DNA of 64,000 nucleotides from Stachybotrys elegans (taxonomy: Eukaryota > Ascomycota > Sordariomycetes > Hypocreales > Stachybotryaceae), in the NCBI GenBank assembly GCA_020746835.1, contig JAGPNK010000001.1, positions 4,154,001 to 4,218,000 of the forward strand, read 5' to 3'. Shown piece after piece: positions 57,478 to 64,000 of the stretch. How positions within the stretch are numbered: position 1 is the first letter of the stretch; the number at the start of each line of letters is the position of its first letter. The position numbers and the translations under genes were made by a program. The notes below the pieces were generated by a model, which had not been told where the DNA came from, ran no database searches, and saw only the letters and a list, made by a program, of their open reading frames with translations.

Positions 57478-59145
57478 ATGAAGGTTACTTTCCGAGTACG
57501 TCACAGCCTTCCCCGCCACCCCGGCTGCCTGCTTGCCGCTGCCGCTGTAGTTGCCGCTGCGGGCGTTGCATCATCTGTCTTCGATTGTGCCTATGGATGC
57601 TGGGGCGAAGCGCGCAGCGACAGGTGCGGTCCTTGGGACACGACCCAGCTGACAAAACTCGTTGTAGGATCTCAAGCAGCAAAAATTCACCCTCGATGTC
57701 GAGCCGACTGATCTTGTATGTCATCCCACCCCGCCGCAAACGAATGGCTTTTTCTCGATTGCTCGCGAGCTCTGCCACCGCTACCCCGACCACAAACACC
57801 GGCTAACTAGACCCGCGGATTAGATTTCGGCCGTCAAAGAGAAGATCTCTGGTGAGAAGGGCTGGGACCCCAAACACCAGAAGCTCATCTACTCTGGTAT
57901 GATGCCGTCCTCGAGCCACTGCCTACGCCTGCCGCATTTCTAACTCGCATCAGGCAAGATCCTGAAAGACGAAGAGACTGTCGGCTCCTACAACATTGAG
58001 GAGAAGGGATTTGTCGTATGCATGGTGAACAAGGTCGGTCTCGACACCGCGATGCACCCGCCAGACCTGTTGCTGAACCATATGCTCTTTAGCCGAAGGA
58101 TAAGCCCGCACCACCTGCACCCGCTGCCGCTGCACCTCCTGCCACTCCGGCTCAACCTGTCGCCAGCACACCCGCCGTCCCTCCTGCTCCCAGCGGAGCT
58201 ACTACCTCCCATGCTGCCGCACCTAGCACACCCACCCCGAGCCGCACCGCCGATGTGAGTGCGGCTTCTCGCCCCGGTGATTCTTCTGGCCTTGCCATGG
58301 GTGCTGAGCGCGCTGAGGCCATCGCCAACATGGAGGCCATGGGATTCGAGAGGAGTCAGATTGAAGCAGCGATGCGCGCCGCTTACAACAACCCCGACCG
58401 CGCTGTCGAGTACCTCTTGAATGTGGGTTTCCCCGGAGCCGTCGTCAAGCTAATGACAACCGCAGTGCTGACTACTCGCAGGGTATCCCCGAAAACATCC
58501 AGCAGGAGCAGCAACAGCGTCAAGCCGCCGCCGCGGCGCCCCCGGCCGCCTCTGCACAACCTGCAGCACGGGCCCAGGGAGGTGATGACGATGGAAACGT
58601 CAACTTGTTTGACCTCGCAGCTCAGCATGGTGGCGCTCCCGGCGGTGGAGGTGGCGGTACAGGCCGATCTGGACTTGCGGCTGCTGCTGCGGCGGCGGGC
58701 CAGACTGGCGACCTGGGCAACCTGGACTTTCTGAGGCACAATGCCCAGTTCCAGCAGCTTCGTCAGGTTGTTCAGCAGCAGCCCCAGATGCTTGAGCCGA
58801 TTCTCCAGCAGCTCGGCGCCGGCAACCCCCAGCTAGCGCAGCTCATCGCTTCCAACCCGGACCAGTTCCTGTCGCTTCTGGGAGAGGATGCTGATGACGA
58901 CGTGCCTCTGCCTCCCGGGGCCCAAGCCATCTCTGTGACGGAGGAGGAGCGAGACGCAATCGAGCGCGTACGTATACTTGCCGCGTGTGTTGAGTATTTT
59001 TTACTGATATGGACAGTTGTGCCGCCTGGGTTTCGACCGAGACCAGGCCATCCAAGCCTACTTTGCCTGCGACAAGAATGAGGAGCTGGCCGCAAACTTT
59101 CTCTTCGACCAACCCGAGGACGACGAGCCTCCCGCAAACCGATGA
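57478..59145 (+). CDS. RAD23: UV excision repair / proteasome shuttle protein Rad23
   Basis: Rad23 carries ubiquitinated proteins to the proteasome and, with Rad4/XPC, recognises DNA damage. Seven exons: 57478..57495, 57668..57715, 57824..57896, 57954..58033, 58093..58422, 58482..58967 and 59017..59145, giving 387 residues. Domains in order: ubiquitin-like (1-73, [20 protein letters not shown] start), Pro/Ala linker, UBA1 (about 145-183, with [19 protein letters not shown]), a Gln/Ala/Gly linker, XPC-binding (about 264-310, with [20 protein letters not shown]) and UBA2 (about 339-380, with [20 protein letters not shown]). The early exons are very small. A GTGAGT inside exon 5 (58255) is a cryptic donor, but the frame reads through it with family-like sequence. 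Confidence 0.96.
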
Positions 59146-59490
59146 AGAACAACAGAAGTTGCCACTGTCGTATTATGATTATGAGATCCATTTCAAGGGG
59201 CTATCTCTATGGGACTAATGACGGAACGGAGTCGTATGATGGGTCAGGTGGCTACTTTGACGGTATGAACACCCTCTTCCGGGGCGTCCAAGGTCAGTGT
59301 GCCGCCATGAAGACGTCTTGAATTTCATGAACCCGCGGGTATTCCTTTCGATACTCTGCGTCCGGTCTTGAGAAGGCCGACGGAAGCAGAAACACGCAGC
59401 AACAAAGCCGTAGTAGCACAAATCTCATTCTGATGAATTCTTGTCATGTTTGCACTCGATTAAGTACAGAAGGCTGGTCGTCTTTTGGTC
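59146..59490. other. convergent 3' flanks RAD23 / GST-like gene
   Basis: About 345 bp between facing stop codons; presumably the two 3' UTRs. Confidence 0.65.
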
Positions 59491-60327
59491 TTATAGCTGA
59501 GGGGGGTATTCTCCTGTCTGCTTGGTCCAGGCAGCCCTCGACTTCCTCCCAAAAGCGAGCACATTGGGTACACCATTGCCCTGATCCTCCAGGCCAGCCC
59601 ACCACGGCAATGCCGTGAATCTGACGTACCACTCGGCCAGTGGCCTGAGATCCTTATCCTCCAGTATATCAATGCCATACACCAACTCAATGAATCTGAC
59701 GCTGGCGGCCATGATGAGGTCAACCATACCCGGTCCAGCCATACCAGGCGTCAACCAACCTGTAGTCTGAAATCCATTCCGTTGCGCCCATCCTTGGAAC
59801 TTGACCAGGCCCTTGACCTCATGGCCTTTCGAATTGAGAGCGGCAGCTCGGGTTTGATGCTCAGGTTGGAGACCCATCACCATGCCATGTTCGGGGACTG
59901 TGTTTCGGAGGAAGTAGTTGGTATCGAGCGTGACTAGGTTGAACGTCCCGATCAAATCCATCACGCAGGCGCGCTCGATGGCCGAGCTCGGCTGCAGTGG
60001 CGACTCGGGGTACAGTTCCTCGAGGTAGAACAGGATCGAAGTGCTCTCATGGATGAATGTGGACTTGCCGGAAGCGACATCCAAAGTCCTCATGCAAGGG
60101 CTGCTGGAGCCCTCTGGATAGGGGTGGTTGGGGTCACTGCTCCGGAACCCTTCCAAGGGGATGATGGAGACAGGCACCACGGTGAGGTTACTCTTTGTCG
60201 TGATGCCGGCGCGGAGGTCTTCGGGTGAGCGGACGAGACCCTTGAGAAAGAGGAAGTAGGAGATGCGTCTGGGGAAGACGCCATCCAACCAGAGCCAGAT
60301 GGTGTGCTGCTGAGTTGCGGCGGTCAT
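59491..60327 (-). CDS. Glutathione S-transferase-like protein
   Basis: A single-exon gene of 278 residues. The N-terminal part has a thioredoxin-fold pattern (TIWLWLDGVFPRRISYFLFL) and a glutathione-site-like strand ending in FIHESTSILFYLEELYPESP, where Glu-Ser before the helix resembles the Glu-Ser glutathione-binding pair of GSTs. The C-terminal half is all helix, including GMAGPGMVDLIMAASVRFIE. It conjugates or reduces unknown substrates in the cytosol, if active. The start ATG at 60327 gives MTAATQQHTIWLWLDG; an upstream open extension without ATG support was left out. No cofactor or pathway partner lies next to it. Confidence 0.82.
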   Translation of the reverse strand: MTAATQQHTIWLWLDGVFPRRISYFLFLKGLVRSPEDLRAGITTKSNLTVVPVSIIPLEGFRSSDPNHPYPEGSSSPCMRTLDVASGKSTFIHESTSILFYLEELYPESPLQPSSAIERACVMDLIGTFNLVTLDTNYFLRNTVPEHGMVMGLQPEHQTRAAALNSKGHEVKGLVKFQGWAQRNGFQTTGWLTPGMAGPGMVDLIMAASVRFIELVYGIDILEDKDLRPLAEWYVRFTALPWWAGLEDQGNGVPNVLAFGRKSRAAWTKQTGEYPPQL

Positions 60328-61361
60328 TGTGCATAGAGAGAGATGCGATGGGTAGATGGGCGGCGAGTCTGAGAGATGTGTTTTTTTGGCTTTCCATGGC
60401 GTCCGCAACTATCCCTTTATATGCACTTCTGAAAGAATGCCATCACACCAAGTGTTGTAGTCTGTTATTGGTAGTATGAAGCTAAACTATGCTATTGATA
60501 ATATGTCACCGAAAATGTTTCCGACCAACTGGTACACTATTGTCCCACCAAGGAATTTATAGGGTGGTTTCTGGTAGCTTGTTGGATATATGGCAAGAGA
60601 ATGCGAACCTTGGAATCCCGTCCGGGGCTCTGTGCGGGAACTGGCAAGAGGAGCGGGTAGATGGCAGGGTGGGTTGAGTTGTTGTATGTTTGGCAACACG
60701 CAGCCTCGCTTTTCTGGGTGCATGTTACGGGTTGGGGGTTATTTGGCCTGTTGATTTTCATGCGCGTGTGATTCTATTCGTGCCATCTCATACTGCCGAA
60801 GCTGTAACATGCCCTTGTTGTTATCGGTATATGACTGAATCGACCTGCATGGAGGACTTGGTCTTCTTGGGGTTGTGCTACCACAGCGCTACGTAGAAGG
60901 AAGATATATCTCACGTAGAAATGGTGTCAGTAACCTTCTCGTATGATCTTACTGTACTTCCAAAGCCATGTCCCAAACTCGAGTCTTGGGTAAGTAGCTC
61001 ATGATGAATGCCACAAAATCCGGCAGCAAGACAACGTAGAAAATCAATGGCCTACAACGTCAGACAAAGGATGTTCAACTCAAGTCTAGAATCCACCGTG
61101 AGACCACCGATATAGTTCGTATATCTTTGTGAGAATTGTACGTAGCGTAACTCTGCGTTGTGTATTTGATGACTCTATGCCGTCAAAGCCAGAATTCAAG
61201 ATGAGCCAGATAACCTCCATAGACAATAGGCTCTAACCAACCAGACGAGACCTCCTCATCCAGCAAATGTATGTATCATAGAACTTGAAGCGGGTATCAT
61301 TATTCCACCGGTCCCCCTTGCGCCATGTCCCCGACCCAGGACCTCGCCTGCCCGCACCCTT
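60328..61361. other. spacer GST-like promoter / BDP1 3' flank
   Basis: About 1 kb between two minus-strand genes. It is relatively AT-rich with no recognisable feature. Confidence 0.65.
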
Positions 61362-63095
61362 TCACGATTCCGTCGTGATGGGCTCGCCATTCAGGCCATA
61401 CTGAACGGCTTGCTTTCCCTTTCTCTTGCCCTTCTTGCGCGCTCCAGCCCCCTCGCCGTCGTCCGCAAACAGTTCCTCTCTCTTCTTCCTCATAATCTCT
61501 GCCTGCTCGTCCGCGATGCGCTTGCGCTCAGCTTCGTACGACTCCTCAACCTTGCGCTGTTCCGCCTCGATAGACTCCACCGACTCGAACTCGGCACCAG
61601 TGACGGCCTTGTACTCATCAATATCCATGCGGACTGTCTTGACCCCGACGACGGCAGCGGTGACGCGCGCGGGGCAGTGTCGCTCTTCGCGGTTGTACTT
61701 GAGCTTGACGTGACGGCGCTGCTTGCCGGGAAACATCTTGGATATGATTTCAAAATCGGTCCCGAACATGCTGAGGCCGCGGTAGAAAAGCTCCGTCTCC
61801 TCCTCGGTCCATATATTAGGTCCCTTTAGCTTGGATGTATTCATGAAAGAATTACTTGTAATGAGGCGGGTGAAGTCGTTCTCTTCAATGGTCTCCATAT
61901 CCTCACCGGCCTGCGCTGCAGCTGCTCGTGCGTGTCGGTCCATGACCAGCGAGCTCTGGTCAACCACAATCTGACCATCAACGATACGGAACTGAGGACC
62001 CGACGCTGGCGCTGGCGTGGGGGCTGTTGAGGTTGTGGGCGTACGGCCAGCTCTGCTGCGATCAGGTCCCGAGCCGCCTGGGGTGTCCTTGGATTGCTCT
62101 GCGTCTTTATCTGCTTTGGACTTCATCTTCGCCTTCCTCTCTCGCTCCCGCAGCTCGTCGTGACGACTGAACTTTTTACCAATATGTAAATCTTTCGTCA
62201 GGTCTGACATCTTGAGCTTTTGCAGATCGACGACCTGCGTCTCAGCATCCTCTGGTGTCACCTCCCGTGTCCGGCGTTTTCTGGCCTGTCCTTCTTCGCC
62301 ATTTGGAGCCGGGGCATTTCGTTTTCGAGGTTTTCGCTGCACGGTGCCCTCATCTCCCTCGGTCGTCTCCCGCCGTCGCCTTTTGGATGCTGGACCTTCA
62401 CTGGAGTCAGCGGCATCAGTTGTCGCTGCCTGCCTTCTTGTTCTGGGCTTTCTCGTAGCAATTGGTGTTCGTTGAGTTGATGCTGCGGGTGCTGGCTCGA
62501 CGGGAGAGTCTGATGCATCGGGCTCTGGGTTCGCTGATGAGATTGAAGTACGGACCGGCTGATCATCTGGCTGCGTTGCATCGTCTCTACTCGGGGGGGA
62601 AGCGTCGGATGTGACAGAGGTAGTGGGCTGAGGAGCAGGTGTAGGTTCTGTTGAAGAGGTGGTTTGGGAAGGTGTCTCTGCTGGTATTGGCACTGAATGT
62701 GGTTCGGTGGTTTCGCCTCTAGCCAGTCCTACTGCTCCGGCTTCCCCGGCCTGTACCGTGGCGGCTTCCTGTGGAGGATCTGTAGTGGATGGTTCGACAG
62801 CGGCGCTGGGATTTGACTCTTCTGGTTCGCTTCTGCCTGGTTCAATTCGATCGGGAGGTGTCGCTGTTTGGGAGGTGCGGTCTGAAGAGATGGGTGCATC
62901 TAATTTGTCGCTGACGGTAGAGTCGACCGGGGCATCGGCCTCCGCCTGCTGTCCCTCCTCTGCAACAACTGCCTCAGTCGTGGGCTGGGTAAGGCTGTCC
63001 TGGACAGAGGGGGCAGCGGGTGAGGGGCGTGGAGGCCGGGCCTTGACCTTTGGCTTGAAGGCCAGGCCGGCCTTTTTCTTGAACATGGAACTCAT
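61362..63095 (-). CDS. BDP1: TFIIIB subunit Bdp1 (B double-prime)
   Basis: Bdp1 completes TFIIIB on Pol III promoters together with TBP and Brf1, and helps open the DNA. A single exon of 577 residues. The start MSSMFKKKAGLAFKPKVKAR resembles Bdp1 N-termini. The first half is long, Pro/Ser/Glu-rich and likely disordered, with basic nuclear-signal clusters (RKPRTRR, KRRRRE). A conserved helix block precedes the SANT domain: KMSDLTKDLHIGKKFSRHDE. The SANT domain spans about 420-475 with WTEEETELFYRGLSMFGTDF and SKMFPGKQRRHVKLKYNRE, the core Bdp1 motif. The C-terminal helix is rich in Glu, Lys and Arg. The gene diverges from BRE1. The same window carries a Pol III-type gene, U6, but they are 40 kb apart and no link is implied. 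Confidence 0.94.
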   Translation of the reverse strand: MSSMFKKKAGLAFKPKVKARPPRPSPAAPSVQDSLTQPTTEAVVAEEGQQAEADAPVDSTVSDKLDAPISSDRTSQTATPPDRIEPGRSEPEESNPSAAVEPSTTDPPQEAATVQAGEAGAVGLARGETTEPHSVPIPAETPSQTTSSTEPTPAPQPTTSVTSDASPPSRDDATQPDDQPVRTSISSANPEPDASDSPVEPAPAASTQRTPIATRKPRTRRQAATTDAADSSEGPASKRRRRETTEGDEGTVQRKPRKRNAPAPNGEEGQARKRRTREVTPEDAETQVVDLQKLKMSDLTKDLHIGKKFSRHDELRERERKAKMKSKADKDAEQSKDTPGGSGPDRSRAGRTPTTSTAPTPAPASGPQFRIVDGQIVVDQSSLVMDRHARAAAAQAGEDMETIEENDFTRLITSNSFMNTSKLKGPNIWTEEETELFYRGLSMFGTDFEIISKMFPGKQRRHVKLKYNREERHCPARVTAAVVGVKTVRMDIDEYKAVTGAEFESVESIEAEQRKVEESYEAERKRIADEQAEIMRKKREELFADDGEGAGARKKGKRKGKQAVQYGLNGEPITTES

Positions 63096-63620
63096 GGTGG
63101 ACTGCGGGAGGAGAAAGGGAGGATCAATAACATGCCATTGTAATGGAGCGGCAGCGACTGGTCACTTGAGCGTGCAGAACACTGAAGATGTTGAAGAATC
63201 AGGACTGCACGCAGATGGAGACGAGATGAATAAAAAAAAGTGGCAACCCAGACGATGGAGGGGCACAAGCGAGGTTTACCCGCCCCTCGCATCGATAAAC
63301 TGCCCCCGAACAAGCCTAGTGCTGAACTAAGCCCCTTTGAGGCGCCTCTTGGTTTGCGACTCAACCTTCGAAATTTCAACTCCTTGTTTGAACGTGATCT
63401 CCTCACAATCCCTCCCTTCCCCTACACATCGCCGCCCCGAGGTCTCTGTTCGACCGCCAACACGACGCGCCTCTCGACGGATCCCTGGCTTCGGGCCTGT
63501 GTCGCCCTCTACTGCTGCACCTAGCTCTCTTCGCGCTACGCTTTCGGCGCGCTCGTCCCCCCCCACTCCCTTCTCATGCCTCTAGCAACGACTCCTTCTC
63601 GTCCATCCACGCTCGCCAAG
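63096..63620. other. divergent promoter region BDP1 / BRE1
   Basis: About 500 bp between two oppositely oriented starts. It is pyrimidine-rich on the plus strand towards BRE1. No gene recognised. Confidence 0.65.
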
Positions 63621-64000
63621 ATGGAGGACCGGAAGAGACCCGCCGTCAGTAGCACTGACGATATGGCTCCTCCGAGCAAGCGAGTCGCCGTCAATGGGTC
63701 CAAGGTCAAGGAAGACGCTCCCGAGATGAAGGAAGAGAGTTGGATCGAGGTGAGTGTCACACGACGCCCTGTTGTCATTTCCACCGCGCCCCCGAAGCAT
63801 ACAGAACCAATTGCACACTTTGCCCTGCATTTCGCGGCCTTTTCTTCTTCTTTTCCTGTCGCAGACGCCTCGTCAGCTGCAACTTTGATCAGCCGTCATT
63901 GCCGGATGATAAGCTCACCAAGCCAGTGATGGTGCTCGTTGCTTAGCGATCGCGATCAACGGCTTCAGCCCGGTGTTTTGCCACAAACATTCAATCCTCA
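63621..64000 (+). CDS. BRE1: E3 ubiquitin ligase Bre1 (first exon, cut by window edge)
   Basis: Bre1, with Rad6, monoubiquitinates histone H2B and so links transcription to H3 methylation. Only the first exon is present: 63621..63749, encoding [20 protein letters not shown] and ending KEESWIE, followed by a GTGAGT donor. The rest of the window (63750..64000) appears to be the first intron; no acceptor followed by a Bre1-like exon is seen. The opening matches the conserved fungal Bre1 N-terminus. An in-frame ATG at 63576 would add 15 residues ([15 protein letters not shown]); the downstream ATG fits the family start better. The coiled coil and C-terminal RING lie outside the window. Confidence 0.82.

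Noticed and set aside
58255..58260. GTGAGT donor-like site inside RAD23 exon 5
   Set aside because: The frame continues through it into UBA1 without a break and no matching acceptor is needed.

Overview
The window looks like nuclear DNA of a filamentous ascomycete, most likely a Sordariomycete and perhaps Hypocreales. This rests on the gene families present, on many short spliceosomal introns (about 41-290 nt) with GT..AG ends and CTAAC/CTGAC-type branch sites, on GC-rich codon use, and on gene-dense blocks separated by long non-coding stretches. The species cannot be named from the sequence alone. Sixteen complete protein genes, two truncated at the window edges, and one small RNA gene are supported.

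Left third (1-24 kb). CDC37 (Hsp90 co-chaperone, cut by the left edge) and MOT1 (TBP-removing SNF2 ATPase) lie on the minus strand. A 3.3 kb spacer with several microsatellites follows, then SMC3 (cohesin) on the plus strand. The mitochondrial ribosomal protein mL46 and a RING/PHD-finger protein come next on the minus strand. The U6 snRNA gene (21.7-21.9 kb, minus) is the most distinctive feature: it is split by a spliceosomal intron inside the ACAGAGA box, and that intron carries a B-box-like element. RPL43 (eL43) shares a divergent promoter with a saccharopine-dehydrogenase-like reductase.

Middle (24-37 kb). This part holds an RMD1/DUF155 membrane protein with an apparent one-base frameshift, an Nhp10-like HMG-box protein, the chaperonin subunit CCT8, and a RING-H2/PH/vWA protein with the domain order of the Ste5/Far1 pheromone-MAPK scaffolds. 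A 7.5 kb stretch without any supportable gene follows (37.2-44.7 kb).

Right third (44.7-64 kb). A probable U3 snoRNP protein (Utp16/Bud21-like), a mitochondrial-looking helical-repeat protein, and a (6-4)-type photolyase/cryptochrome are followed by a second 5.4 kb gene-poor stretch. Then come a four-helix membrane protein with a long Ser-rich tail, RAD23, a GST-like protein, the Pol III factor BDP1, and the first exon of BRE1, cut by the right edge.

Most genes are conserved housekeeping functions: chromatin and transcription (MOT1, SMC3, HMG protein, BDP1, BRE1), protein folding and turnover (CDC37, CCT8, RAD23), translation (mL46, eL43, Utp16-like), splicing (U6) and DNA repair (photolyase, RAD23). 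No transposon, CRISPR array, secondary-metabolite cluster or tRNA gene was recognised. No clearly new multi-gene system was found.
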